This document shows, one piece after another, positions 9,055-21,400 of a stretch of 64,000 nt of DNA. The DNA lies in the NCBI GenBank assembly GCA_028751875.1, contig CM054156.1, positions 53,838,980-53,902,979 on the forward strand. The letters run 5' to 3'. Every line of letters begins with the position of its first letter. Position 1 is the first letter of the stretch. The stretch is from Rapana venosa (Eukaryota > Mollusca > Gastropoda > Neogastropoda > Muricidae). The notes below the pieces were generated by a model. It saw only the letters and a program-made list of their open reading frames with translations. It had not been told where the DNA came from and made no database searches. A program made the translations under genes and the position numbers.

Positions 9055-12000
9055 GTTTTTTCGAACGTTTTAATCCTTGATTATGGAAATAAATCTAAAA
9101 AGAAGGGGCCTTGATTTTTTCTGAAACTGATTGGAAGAACTTGTTTTTGAAATATTTTCTCCAGAAGGCCCCCCTCACCCAGCTTTTTCGGAAGGTTTGG
9201 GCCTTTTTGTGCCCTGGGTGGGGGAAAAAGGATACAAAAAAACAAAAACTGAATTTTCACAGGACGGATAAAAAAAAAAGCCATAAGTGCTTTTCCCCTT
9301 TTTAAAAAATAGTTACTTCTATACCTTAAACTTTAAAAATTTTTTGTCCCAAAATCAACAACATAATAAAACGTAAAGGGAAGGCCCCCTTGTGGGGATT
9401 TTAAAACCCTTTCATGCCCTAGCACGTCTTTTACAAACCCCTTTGCAAAGGCCCCAAACTCCAGATAAGACCTTTTGTGCATAACAGTTTTTCCAATTAA
9501 CAAAAAATGGGATTAAAGTTTGGGGGTTTTTTCATCTTTGGGAATACCAACACTAAAAACTACCTATTTGTTAGAGGTGTTTTCAATTATCGTTTCTCCC
9601 CCAACTATCATTTGGGGTCACTAAACCCCCGTAAACAGAGACGTTCCCATATGCCGTAACATCCTCCAACACATATAATTTTTTGCCCTACAGAAGTCCC
9701 TTTTCCCCAGAAACTTTTTTAAAGTGATGGCACGAATAATTATGGCCCAAAAAATTATTCAAACGACCAAGAAGACAAATACCCCAATAAAAGTTTTTAA
9801 TGTTTACACAAACAGCTCTTGGTGGGGTCGAAAGCCCCCATTAGTGAAGCTGGACAGCCCCAAACAGGCCCCTTAAGCAGAAGTCACCCGGGGTTTGATC
9901 ATCTTAAAGGGGAGGTGCTGATGCAAATGGGGGTTGGTGGGCTAGAGCCAAGCTTACTATGCTATAAAACTGTGAAAACGGGCGGGCCGCGACGCAAGTC
10001 ACAGAAATTGTTGCTCCTCAAGACAGAAAAAAACCAAGATTTTAAAGCTACAGGGGGGAAGCCCTTATTGTTTTTAGCAAGATATTGTTTCATTTTGATT
10101 TAAATTGGATAAAAAAAAATTACACATGCAACGGGCCTATGTTAAAAGAAAAGCACACAAAATGGCTTATTAAACATCTTCAAAATAAAGAATTTTAAAA
10201 ATTTTCACACACACACAAAAAAACACACCACCACTCCAAACTAACACAAAACACAAAAAAACAACAACACTCTTTCCAAATTTAGGTAAAAGCATTAGGG
10301 CGCAGCAAGACCATATTGAAGCATTTGGAGCAGCAAAACAAAAATTTTCTTGACAGCGATTTTGGAAAAATGCAAAAGACATAAAACACTTGGGCCAACA
10401 AAGCTTCAAGCTTACGGGCCCAAAAACATAATTGAGAAAACTGACCCTTGGACACTAAGCATAGTACTGAAGTTGGGGCAGCATTTTAGGAAGATTTAAA
10501 CAGAAAGCATGTACTACGCATTAGGGAATCAACAAAGGGAAAATTGTAATGAAATTAGGGGAGCTTTAGGCTAGTACTGACACTGGAAAAAAAGCCTTAA
10601 AGAAAAATATACTGGGCGCTTAAGGGAAAGAAAATTCAAACATAGAAATCACTTGGAGGGGAAAATTAGACGAAGGCATTAGGAAACAGAAAGCATGACG
10701 CGCATTGGGAGCGCAAGACTTAAATACGCAAGGAGCAAAACAGAATAAAATAAAAAGAAATGGGAGCAAAACAAGACATAGTTGAAGATTGGGCAGAAAA
10801 AAATAAAAACCGCATTGGGAGAAACTGTACTGGACGTTAACAAAACTTTTTAGAAAATGTCAAAAAAAACTTTATTTAAACATCTTGGCCCCCAGTCAAA
10901 GCCAAAAAAAGACAGTTTGTGTACCAAAGACAACCCCAAAAAAATTTAAGGCCCCGGCAAAATGTTTGGGCTGATCCCCAAATCAGCAAAAAAAATACTT
11001 GAAAGGTTTCAAACATTTATTTCTAGCTGACAGTGTTCACAAGGGAAAGCTTTTTTCCCCCTCAGCAAAAATGGCTGTGAATTTTAGACACAAAAAAAAA
11101 CCCAAAGGAAAAAAAACAAAAGCAGGGGGATGTACGATTTTTTAAAAGGTTTCTCAGATTGGTTTTGGCCCGATTAAAACAAAATGAGCAAATTTAAAAA
11201 CATTTCTACGTGAGCTTTGGGGGCAAAAAAAAAGACTTTGAACATTGATTTTTGAAAGGAAATTAAGATATATTTTTCAAGCCTTCCCCTACAAAAACCC
11301 AAAAAAACGACCCATGAAATGTTTTTCCCAAAAAAAATCAAGGTAAATGACCTTAAAGGGAGACCCCCACCCTTTCAAATTTTATCTAAAAAAACCTGTC
11401 TCCAAAACAAAACCCAAAAAAAGCCCGAAAAAAAAAAATTTAAAACCCCAGGGATTGGGCAATATTCTGTTCACACTGTCTGTCCCCTGTTTAAACCCCC
11501 TTTTTATTTCCCCGCTTTTTCTGACCAGCAGATAACCCTCCAAGTTTATGTTCTTCGGAAAACCAAAGGGAGCTTTCAACAGACTTGGGGTTTTTTGTTG
11601 CTGGAGACAGTCCATCCACCACTCGGGGTTTTAGGTGGGAGATAAGGGGCTTCTTTAGGCCGTGCGGTGTAAAACCCTCCAAAAGGGTTTTACAAACCCC
11701 GGACCGCAATTTTTAAAAATATCCCCTTTAATGATTCCCTGCCCCGCTTCTTGATTTGTTGAGAAACTGCAATATTTAAAATCTTCTCTAAAAAAAAAGG
11801 CAAAACAAGCTAAATCCTTTTTTTTTTAACAATTTCGGTTCCCCCCTTTTTTTCGTTTCTAGAAGTTTCCCGGAAAGTGGTTTTGGGGGAAACCCCCCTC
11901 GTTTTTTCCTTTTTTTTCGAAAGGCAAAAAGCTGTTCAGGGAAAAAAGTTTTAATTTAAAACAGATTTTTAATTGTTTTAATCCTTTTTTTCGTAAACTT

Positions 12001-15000
12001 AACATGAAAAAAGTCCAGGCCAAAAAAGAAAAAAAAGGAAAAAACCCGTTTTAAATTTAAAAAAAGACAATTTTTTACATTTTAGTAATACTTTTTTACA
12101 CATATTGACAAACCAACAATTTAGTTTTTTTTTTAGAGTAATTTTTGGAAAGGAAATTTTAAAAACCTAAAAGATATAAAAGGGCACAGTTACTATGTTA
12201 CTGGGCCCGCCCTTTAAAAAGTAAGTATAAAATGAACGGGAAATTCAAAAACCCGAAAAAGTCCCCTTTTTCATGGTCTATTTTGACCTTGCTGACTTTA
12301 TTGGGTGACTTTTTTCTGATACTTTTAGAAACTGTTTAGAAGATCTCACCTTTAAACATTTTGAAAAAAAATGTTTGTGGAAAAACAGCCATGAAAAAAA
12401 TGCCCAAAAAAAGGGAGGGTTTTGCAAAATTTTAAGAAAGAAAGGGTAACGGCATTTTAAAATTATCTACCATTAAAAGATGGGTAACGTGCATGAACAG
12501 TGAAAAGGTGCATTTTCCCAATTTTTTGTGTCGATTTGACACCAAAGGGTTTTTTTTGAAAGCCCAAACCCCTTTCCCTCACAAAGACCCCTTTTTGGGT
12601 TAAAAAACCCTTTTTAAAAAAAAAACCCCAAACGTATTGGAAAAAATTGTTTTTCCCCCCTTCTGCCCCTTCCTTTTGGGAAAAGTCTGGCCCGACGACA
12701 AAAAAACTAACTTTTTCACCCCCCTGGGACTTCAGCATTATTTATTTGTCTGTTCTTTCTTGTGTAACCCCCCCTATTTTCCCCTGGATTTAAAACTTCA
12801 TTTTCTCTTCTTCTGCCACTGACTTTTTAGAATCACCCTTAGAACCCATTTTGGGTGCGTTTGGGGTTGTCCCCTTTTCCGTTTTAGAAATGTCTAGGTT
12901 ATGACCCTTAAAAAAAAACGGCCCCATTTTGTTTTTTAAAATTCTTATTTTTAGAATTTAGGTATGCCTCTGTTTTCCTAATTTTTGTTTAACTGAAACT
13001 TTTTTTTGGGTTGGACCCCAACCCATTTTTTAGCCTTGTTTTCCTTTTTAACAGGAGCCCCTTATTTTTTTTTACAAAACCTAAATATGGGGAAAAATTT
13101 AATGTTTTCCCCTTCGGGTTCCCTTGGTTTTTGAGGAGGGTTGAAACATTTAAACCCGCTTTACTTCAGTTTTTCTTTGCGTTCAAAATAAGCCAGCATG
13201 CTGCCATCTGCACCGACTCTGTAGAGAAAAACTTTCAAAACTTGTGTATCAGGGGCCCAATTTCTGTACATTAGGTATTTGGGTTAGGGGATGTTTTTGC
13301 CCCTACATTTAAAGGGCCCCCATCCGGGCAATGTCTGCCTTCTCTTTATCAAATTTTCTTTGGGGACAAAAGATTTCAGGGGTGATAAAAATTATGCAAA
13401 CCCCGAAGGACATTTTTTATAAAAAGAATTTTCCCCGTGCCGGGCCTTTCCCTCAAAGGTTGGGTTTTTTTTGATCTTTTTTTTTTTTTTTAAGCAAACC
13501 AAAGGTTTTGGGAAACCCATTTTCCCTAACCATTTTTAAAAAATGGGATTCTACACTTCTTAACCCCCTTTTCCTTCTTTTTAAAAAAACCCCTCTTCTT
13601 TCTCCTTTTTCCCTTCCCCCCTCTTTTTCCCCTTCCAGCCTACCCCCCTACACCAAATTTTCTAAAAACTTTTTTTCCCTTTCAAATTTTTGGGTTAAAA
13701 AATTTTGAAAAATTTGGGTTTTAGGCTTTAAGGGTCTTTTCTGCTGTTATGGGTTTTCCCCCCCTTTTTTGGGGCCAAAAATGAATGGTTCTTGCTTCAG
13801 GGGTTAAAAATTGGTATAGAATTTTGGGAAAATAATTCTGAAAATTTTTCCGCTTTACTTAAAATTTTTTGGCCCCCTTTAATTTTAAAATTTTAATAAG
13901 GGGTTTTTCTTTAAAAAAAAAATTTTTAAAAGTTTGTTTTTTTTAACTTGCAATGGCTTTTAAACTTTTTTTAATTGCAATTTTTAAAAAAACAAACAGG
14001 AAGTTTTTTCCCAAAAAAATTTTTTTTCTTAGATTTTAACCTTTTTATGGCCTTTACAGGGGTTGCTTTTTTTCTCACCACCTGTTAAAATTCCTTTTAC
14101 ACAAAGGTTCCCGTTGTTGGAATTTCCTTTCATTAAGTACCGAAAACAAGGGGGTAAAAATTTTTCTTTATTTTGGATTTTTTCTTTTTTGACCCCTTTG
14201 AAGGGTTTTTAACTTTTTATGAGCCTTTGGTTTTTAAAAGCAAAACTGCCTTTTTTCAATTTAGGAAATAACCTTTTTTTTTTGACCAACAAGGGTTTTT
14301 TAAAATTTTACTTAACCAACTTTCCCATTCAAAATTAACCCGTTTTTTTATTGGTTTTTTGAGGGAAAGCATCTTTTTTGAAAAAAGTTCTTTTCCCTTT
14401 TTTTTCAAACCTAATGATTGGGAAAAGGGTGCCTTTCCTTTTTTTCCCCCCCCCCAAAGTTAAACCGCGGTTCCGGGGAACCAGTTTTAATTTCCGTTTC
14501 CCGCTTGGGGCCCTTTAATTTTTTTCCCCCAAGGGGGCACCCAAAAAAATTGGGGCCTGCCCTTTTGGTTCAGGGAAGGGCAAGCAGCAGGGGGAGGTGG
14601 CGGGAAAAACCTTTTTTTATGCTGGCCCGAGAAGTGGACCGACCCTGGCTTCCCCCTTGCCCTTTTTGGGTTAAAGGATATACCTTTTTTCAATTAAATT
14701 TTAAAGTTTTGCTTTTTATTTTGGTAAATTTTTATTTAAAAGGTTTTTAAAACCCCAAAAAAGGGCCCCAAAGAATTGTTTTTAATTTGGCAAAAATTAA
14801 TTTTAACCCCAAAAAAAAAATCCCCGGCTTTAAAATTTTTGAACTTTTTAAAACCCCTCCTTTTTGGATTCCCAAAAACGTTTTTTCCAAAATTTCAAAA
14901 TTGGTTTCCTTTTTGGGAAAGGGCCGTTTTCAAAATCCCCATTTAAAAACTAACCCCGCAAAAAATTCTTTTGCCCCGTAAGGGTTCAAAATTTAAAATT

Positions 15001-15065
15001 TTTAAAAAATGGAAGCTTCCCGTTTTTAACCCCAAAAAAATTTTTTAAATTTTAGTGAAAAAAAT
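9055..15065. other. 6-kb homopolymer-inflated block, no gene recognised
   Basis: The base texture changes sharply at both ends, each of which adjoins a microsatellite. Inside, runs of 3-8 identical bases dominate (for example 13860-14060 and 14690-15060) and coding potential is destroyed. The same texture between 21.4 and 24.2 kb still yields LINE domains when frames are shifted, so this looks like low-accuracy consensus over real repeats rather than a natural low-complexity sequence. A weak LINE thumb-like reading exists on the minus strand near 11330-11480. The short open stretches here should not be treated as genes. Confidence 0.6.
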
Positions 15066-15316
15066 TGGGTTTTTTGTGGTTGTTTTGGGTTTTTTTGTTT
15101 TTTTTTGTGTGTGTGTGTGGTGTGTGTGTGTGTGAAACAAGTCTGTCTTCTAGTCAATGGCTTTAAAACATTGAATTCATACATTGGTGTGGGGTGTGCG
15201 TGAGTGTGTTTGCGAACACACGCACGTGCGTGTGTACGTGTTGAGTATGTGCGTGCGTAAATAATAAGTTTTTATGTCTTCTAGTCAATGGCTTTTATAA
15301 CATGGTGTTTCAATGT

Positions 15317-15370
<54 letters not shown>

Positions 15371-15425
15371 TGCGTGTGTGTGTGTGTGTGTGTTGTGCGT
15401 CGCGTGTGTGTGTATGTGTGTGGGG
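15066..15425 (+). repeat. GT/GC microsatellites with a duplicated unique segment
   Basis: GT tracts lie at 15107-15134, 15318-15350 and 15374-15425, with TGCG interruptions. Between them 'cttctagtcaatggcttt' occurs twice, at about 15147 and 15279, giving a period of about 132 bases. This suggests local duplication of a microsatellite-bearing unit. Confidence 0.75.
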
Positions 15426-15559
15426 TCGTGACATTTTATTTGAAGTCATTTTGGAATGTTTTAACCAATATGAAATGTAGCTTTTTGTGTCCTTTGTGAT
15501 TGAGATGCGTATCATTCTGCCTGTCAGTATTGGAACTACCCATCATGGGATGATGAAAG

Positions 15560-16065
15560 TGTTTTTGATTGATTTGACTTTGATTCGTGTGTATTGCCTT
15601 TTGTTGGGGTGCTTAACGAGGTGTTTGTAATGATCAGATTGTTTGCTAGGAGAAAGGTATCCAGCCTATCTCCTCTGTCATTTCTTGAGCCATGGCCGAA
15701 AGGTCCACTGCCACACTCCTTGTCTCTCTCTTCTCCTACTTTTGTGTTGAAGCCTCCCGTGATTATGCAGATTTCCCTGCCAGGTACTTTTTCCTTTGGC
15801 TGTCTTTAAGTCGTTATGGAATAGTTCAATATTTTCTTGTGAGCTGTTCTATGTTGGAACGTATACCTGAATAATGTTGATGGTGGCTGGCTTTGCACCA
15901 GGTTTGATCACAAGCATGCTGTTGCTGATATTACTGAAGCTTTTCAAGCAAGCTGAATCATGCCCAGCTAATGTAATATCTACACCCTGTAACCCTCATT
16001 TTTGAGTTTGGTCTCCTTTTCTGGAACTTTTCTTCCCTGCGCCATCTGGTTTCAGACAAGCCAAG
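15560..16065 (-). pseudogene. LINE apurinic-type endonuclease fragment
   Basis: Minus-strand frames around 15600-15860 give pieces resembling 'NIIQVYAPT' and 'NIEEFYNDL', then 'GREICIITGGFNTKVGEERQ'. The last corresponds to the 'MGDFNAKVG' motif of LINE endonucleases. Flanking coding parts are missing, and the piece is joined at its right to a SINE. RTE-type is likely from the motif spacing but not certain. Confidence 0.6.
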
Positions 16066-16067
16066 AA

Positions 16068-16275
16068 TACCTACCTTCATGTCTTGCTGTTACCAAGATG
16101 CTCTGCATGCACTGGCACACGGGTTCTTATTTGATAGTATCATCTGAGGTCTTGTGCGGGAGCAGAGTCAGCACTAATGTTATCTCCAGGGTAAAGTTCC
16201 CTAAAACCTGTGAATCTGTGGTGGCTCAATCCTGGGCCGTCAGATCACAAGCACAACACTCAACTATCTCCCCCG
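16068..16275 (-). mobile_element. tRNA-headed SINE, copy 1 (cut by the assembly gap)
   Basis: The minus strand from 16275 gives a head with 'gttgagtgttgtgcttgtg' and a B-box-like 'aggattgagcc'. It then has the core 'cttcagatgatactatc' and 'cccgtgtgccagtgcatgc', followed by 'agcatcttg'. These correspond to 'ccttcggatgagacta' and 'cccgtgtgcgaacgcatgc' in the copy at 60.8-61.26 kb. The 5' end runs into the 500-N gap. Confidence 0.6.
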
Positions 16276-16775
16276 NNNNNNNNNNNNNNNNNNNNNNNNN
16301 NNNNNNNNNNNNNNNNNNNNNNNNNNNNNNNNNNNNNNNNNNNNNNNNNNNNNNNNNNNNNNNNNNNNNNNNNNNNNNNNNNNNNNNNNNNNNNNNNNNN
16401 NNNNNNNNNNNNNNNNNNNNNNNNNNNNNNNNNNNNNNNNNNNNNNNNNNNNNNNNNNNNNNNNNNNNNNNNNNNNNNNNNNNNNNNNNNNNNNNNNNNN
16501 NNNNNNNNNNNNNNNNNNNNNNNNNNNNNNNNNNNNNNNNNNNNNNNNNNNNNNNNNNNNNNNNNNNNNNNNNNNNNNNNNNNNNNNNNNNNNNNNNNNN
16601 NNNNNNNNNNNNNNNNNNNNNNNNNNNNNNNNNNNNNNNNNNNNNNNNNNNNNNNNNNNNNNNNNNNNNNNNNNNNNNNNNNNNNNNNNNNNNNNNNNNN
16701 NNNNNNNNNNNNNNNNNNNNNNNNNNNNNNNNNNNNNNNNNNNNNNNNNNNNNNNNNNNNNNNNNNNNNNNNNNN
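16276..16775. other. Assembly gap, 500 N
   Basis: Exactly 500 unknown bases, which is a conventional placeholder for a scaffold join rather than a measured length. Open frames reported across it are meaningless. Confidence 0.98.
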
Positions 16776-17874
16776 AAAAAAACCAAAAAAAGTGAAACCA
16801 CAAAAAAAAGGGGGGGTTTTTTTTTTTTTTTTTTTGTAATCATGTTTTTTTTTTTTTTTTTAAAAACAACAAAGGATTTAAAAAAGGAAAAAGGGGGAAA
16901 AGAAAAAAAAAAAAAAGGGGGGGGGGAAAAAAAAAGGGGAAAAGGGGGTTTTTTTGAAAGAAAACACGGGGAAAGAAAACAGGGTTTTTTTTTTAAAACC
17001 CCCAATCCAAAAAATAAAAAAAAACCCCAACTCTTTAATAAACCCAAAAAAATAATTTTTTAAAAAACCCCCCCCCCCCAAAAACCCCCCCCCCAAAAAA
17101 CAAAAAACAAAACCCAAAAAAACCCCCCCCCAAAACCACAAAAAAAAAAAAAAAAAGGGCCCCAAAAAAAAAAAAAAAAAAAAGAAACAACCAAAAACAA
17201 ACCCAAAAAATAAAAACCAACAATAAGTCAAAAATAAAAAAAATGAAAAACATTTTTTCACACAATAAAAGGGAAAACCCATTAAAATTAAAAGAACAAT
17301 CAATAAGTTGAAAAATAAAATTGCCCAAGGAAAATAATATAAAAAAAAACCCATGGTTTGGGAAAAAAAGACAACAACAAAAAAGAAGAAGAAAAAATTT
17401 TTGGGGAAAAAAAAAAAACCAAAAAAAACCCCAAAACAAAAACAAATACCCCAAAAAACCAAAAAACTTTTTTTTCAAAAATTAAATCTCAAACCTTTTT
17501 CCCAAAAAAAACCCCAAAACCAACATCTTTTTTTATTTTTTTTTGGGGGTTTTTTTTAAAAATTTTTTAAAAATTTTTCCAACCCACACCCACCCACTTT
17601 TTTTAACCCTCGATCCCATAAAAAAAAAGGGCCCCCCCCTCCCCCCCCTAAAAAACCCCTTCAAAAAACTCCCTTTAAAATCTTTTCCAAAAAATAATTC
17701 CCCTTCTTTTCCCATCATCCCCCCCGGGGGTTCCTTTTAAAAAACCCTCACCATCTTTAAAACTAAAAAAAAAAAAATTTCAAAAAAAAAAAAAAAAACC
17801 CCCCCCCCCCCCAAAAAAAAAACCCCGCCCCCCCCCCCCCCCAAAAAAAAAAAAAAAAAAAAAACCCCCCCCCA

Positions 17875-17908
<34 letters not shown>

Positions 17909-18160
17909 AAACAAAAAAAAAAAAAACAAAAAAAACCCAAACCCCTTTTCCCCCCCCACCCCTCCCCCCACCCCCCACTACACACACACACTACACCAAA
18001 ACAAACAACAAACAAACAAAAAAACCCAAAAAATCAACAAACAAACAAAAAAAAAAACTCAGAAAATAACAAAAGAAGAGAGAGAAGAGAGAGAGGAGAA
18101 AGAGAGAAGAGAGAGAGAGAGAGAAGAAAAAGAGAGAGAGAGAGAGAGAGAGGGAAGTAA
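16776..18160. other. Homopolymer and low-complexity block, ending in GA repeats
   Basis: Long A, C and mixed A/C runs from the gap to about 18060, then (GA)n to about 18150. Encoded Phe-, Gly- or Lys-only peptides are compositional. No gene or element can be read. Texture and position beside a gap suggest unreliable sequence. Confidence 0.7.
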
Positions 18161-18480
18161 GCCAAACTTATAGATAATAAATTGAACACCTTATATTGCA
18201 GAAATAGTACACATAGTTGTTACATGTAATAATAAGATATTGAAATAGGACATTCACTGGACTCAAGTACAGTCAACAACCCAAAATAATATTGAAAATA
18301 GAACGTATGAAAATGCCCTTTATTAGAAGACACAACAAATAGAGAGAAGAGAGAGAGAGAGAGAGAGGGGGGGGGGGGGTATAAACAATAGGAAAGTAAT
18401 GTAACAATGGGACTGTAGAACTGTCTACATAACAATGTAGTCAACACCACATAAAACAATGAAGAAAATTCTTAATCAAA
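18161..18480. repeat. Interspersed repeat related to 20490-20800
   Basis: The strings 'tattgaaataggacattca' (18239-18257) and 'gttacatgtaataataaga' have near-copies at 20536-20580 ('gttacacataattataaat', 'tattgaaatagggcactca'). Both are followed by a 'tattgaaaat' string and then by GA repeats (18345-18368; 20694-20732). The unit is about 300 bases and non-coding. It is perhaps 3' UTR sequence of the I-like LINEs that surround it. Confidence 0.5.
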
Positions 18481-18559
18481 CTATTGAAAATCAGCTACAT
18501 CTGTTCTGAGATAAGAGACAGATGGGCAAATGTCCCTGCCTAGGAAAGGCAATCTATTG

Positions 18560-18840
18560 AATGACTTCGCATAATTATGCTACAGGAGATTACTAATGGG
18601 ATACTGCTTTAACACCAAGAGAGATTTCACATAGCAATATATTGTTGCTTAAAACCTTATCCAAGGAATTTTCATGAATGTCAGGAAGATGTTGTTTCAA
18701 AAACTGACATTCGAAAAGAATATGAATACTGGAGATTTTTTTGCCACATATGCAGTATATATTTCTAGCAAATGTTGCCCAAAACACATTCAGTTTCAGT
18801 CTGTAAAATAAGACAGATTATTTTTCTTAGGTCCATTTGT
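18560..18840 (-). pseudogene. I-like LINE C-terminal fragment with CCHC-like end
   Basis: The minus strand reads 'VLFYRLKLNVFWATFARN', then 'IYCICGKKISSIHILFEC', then 'SLDKVLSNNILLCEISL'. The spacing C-x-C-G...S-x-H-I-x(3)-C is the zinc-knuckle-like segment found downstream of RNase H or the RT in I/Jockey-group LINEs ('CxCG....xHILxxC'). Only about 90 codons remain. Confidence 0.6.
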
Positions 18841-18878
18841 GAATATCCAAAGTGGGAATGAAGAGTGAGTGAGTGAGT

Positions 18879-19000
18879 GACAATGACAATGACAAATTCT
18901 TTTATTTTGAGGACAATGACAATGACAAATTCTTTTATTTCGAGGATAATGAATAAGCACTCATGTGCTTTTTTACATTCAAGCCCGCCTGTAGGGATAC
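18879..19000 (-). repeat. LINE 3' end with hairpin and duplicated terminus
   Basis: On the minus strand, 'cttgaatgt' leads into a perfect 6-bp hairpin (AAGCAC/GTGCTT, 18955-18970, 4-nt loop). TTATTCAT, an AATAAAA box and TTGTCA repeats follow. The last 33 bases are present twice in tandem (18879-18911 and 18912-18944, one mismatch). It lies downstream of the minus-strand I-like LINE (21.4-26.9 kb) and may be its 3' end, with 19.0-21.4 kb as the 3' UTR. Confidence 0.7.
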
Positions 19001-21400
19001 ATCTTAATAACCCAATACTTTAGAAACTAAGGGAAATAATCCTTTTCAAACAAAAAAACTACAACAAACAAACCCAAACAAATAAAAAAAAACCCTAAAA
19101 CACCACCCCCTCCAACCCCCCCCCCACCCCCCCCCCCCCCAAAAAAACCCACCCAAAACAACCAAAAAAAAACAAACAAACAAAAGAAAAGAAAAACAAA
19201 CCAACAAAAAGAAGAAAAAAAGAGAAAAAAAAAAAAGAAAAAAAAAAAAAAACAAAGAAAAAAACAAAACAAACTTAATAGATAAAAATAAAACATGCTA
19301 CACATGCCAAAGGATAAAAATAATGAAATAAACAATAAAAATTAAAAAGCACAAAAAAAAAAAACCGAACCCAAAAAAGATTTAAAAAAAAATAAACCCC
19401 AACAGGCAAAACAGGAAAAAACAACTAAGCAAAAGAAAAAAGGGGAGAAAAAAAGAAAGAAGGTGAAGGGGTGTGTGTGTGTGTGAGTGCAGAGATAAAC
19501 AAATAAAATAATTCCAAAAGGACAAATACAACAATTTTTTATTACATCGTTAATTATATGTCACATAATGAAATAATCAAACCCATACTTCACCAATAAA
19601 AAAAAAACAAAGAACCAAAAGAAATCCAAACCTAACGTCATTAAAAAAATTGGGGGGGGGGTTTTAGGTGAAAATTTCCAAAAAACCCAATAAGTTTCAT
19701 AATTTAAGAACCTCTACCATTAAGTAAGGAAAACAAAAAATTTTTAATTCTAAATAAAAAGTAAATCCCCTTGCCTTTTTACACTGCCAACCCGCCCAGG
19801 GAAAAATCAAATAATGAAACCAATACCATACCTCCAAATAGAAACAAAGGAAACAACAAAAACAAAAATGAACTGAATGAGTGAGCAATCAAGTCAGATA
19901 AATTTTTTTTTAATTTCCAGTTGCACATTGAATAGTTAAGGGAGCTTTTATTTATCAACCATTAACTAGAAACAAAAAACAACTAGATTAATAATTATCA
20001 ACTAAAATTATTAACCAAAAACCCAATAATGATAAACTAACTCCAAAAGAAAAATAAGAAACAGAGAAAAAAAGAAAACATACAAAGGGGGTCAAGCAAA
20101 CGCAAACAACACAAAACAAACATTCACATCAACCCCTCATCTTAAAATCACAACGACAAAAACAAAAAACCAAACCCAAAAAAACAACAAGAAGAAAAAG
20201 AAGAGAAAAAAAGAAAAAAAAGAGAGAGAGAACAGAAGAAAAACCAATGAACAATGACAAATTCAATGACAAACAAATACGAAGAGAAAGAAAAGAAAAG
20301 GCTTGTTTTAATTTCCCGGTTGAGGGAACATTTAATAAATACCAATATTTTTCAATAAGTCTCACAAAAAAAGAGAAGGAAAAACCAAAACAACAAAAAT
20401 GATAAAAAAAGAAAAAACAGAACAAAACAAACAAAAGAAAAAAGAGAAACAACAAAAAAGCCAAGAAAAAAAAACAAAACCCAAAAAACTCTAAAAAGTC
20501 ATAAAGATAAACATCTACCATTGTCAAATGGTAAAATCCCTTGTTACACATAATTATAAATATTGAAATAGGGCACTCATTAAAATTTTAAGAAACCAAG
20601 GCAAGCCCCAAAAAACGTATTGAAAATTAAAAAAAAATATAATCCTTCATCAGGATTTTTCATGACTAAAACAGGACGAAAAAAGGGGGGTGGAGAGAGA
20701 GAGAGAGGGAGAGAGAGAGAGCGAGACAAGACAGAGAGTGTTTTGTTGTGTATTTCAGAGATAAAATCCAATATATAAATCCCAAAACAGTATGCGTTTC
20801 CCCTCAACCCCTCTTTTTTGATTTTATCGTTTAAAAATTATAGTCATAAAAAATTGAAAAAAAATTTTTAATTTCCCCATACCCCAAAAATTAAAAAAAA
20901 AAGAAACAAACCAAGAAAGAAAAAAAAAACTTTAAAAAATATATGTTTCTAAAAACAGAACACGATCACCTTCAAAAAATTTAAATTTTGTTTCTCATAA
21001 AAATTTTATGTCATGATAGAGAGAGAGAGGAAGCGAGAGAGAGAGGGGGAGAGAGAAAAAGAGAGAGAGAGAGAGAGAGTTTTGGGGGGGGGGGTGTGTG
21101 TGTGTGTGGGGTGTGTGTGTTTTTTTTGTTTTTGTGTGTGTGTGTGTGGGTTGTTGTTGTTTCTTCAATTTAACATCTGTTTTTTCAAATTGATACTAGA
21201 CGGGGGAAATAGAAAGTAAAAATTTTTTTAAATAATGTAGGGTTTTATATAAATTATATAAATTCCATACTTTAATTATTAAATAAAAAATTGTAGTGGA
21301 ATTTAAAAAAAGGGAGAAAGAAGGAGGGGAAAAAGAAAAAGGTTAAAAAAATAGCATCATTTTTGGGGGGGTTTTTTTTAAACCAAAAAAAAACCCCCAA
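19001..21400. other. Low-complexity A/C-rich stretch, probable LINE 3' UTR on the minus strand
   Basis: Dominated by A/C-rich strings (T/G-rich on the minus strand), with C runs (19104-19140), GT repeats (19472-19486, 21095-21150) and GA repeats (20220, 20694-20732, 21019-21078). It resembles the T/G-rich 3' UTR upstream of the hairpin end at 3.55 kb and the A/C-rich sequence at 40.1-41.4 kb. No coding region. A palindromic motif linked to GT repeats lies at 21161-21203. Confidence 0.5.

Noticed and set aside
8532..9114. Open frames of 148-171 codons (Gly-rich, Cys-Val-rich, Pro/His-rich)
   Set aside because: Products of the poly-C, GA and CA tracts read in six frames.
11319..14981. About a dozen short open frames of 60-110 codons in the noisy block
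   Set aside because: Lys/Phe/Pro-rich translations of inflated homopolymers. None keeps a domain across more than a few codons.
16002..17063. A 353-codon open frame and its minus-strand counterparts
   Set aside because: They cross 500 N that cannot contain stop codons by definition. The right part is homopolymer translation.
16878..17478. Phe-rich minus-strand frames resembling membrane proteins
   Set aside because: Caused by A/C homopolymer runs next to a gap. No conserved residues.
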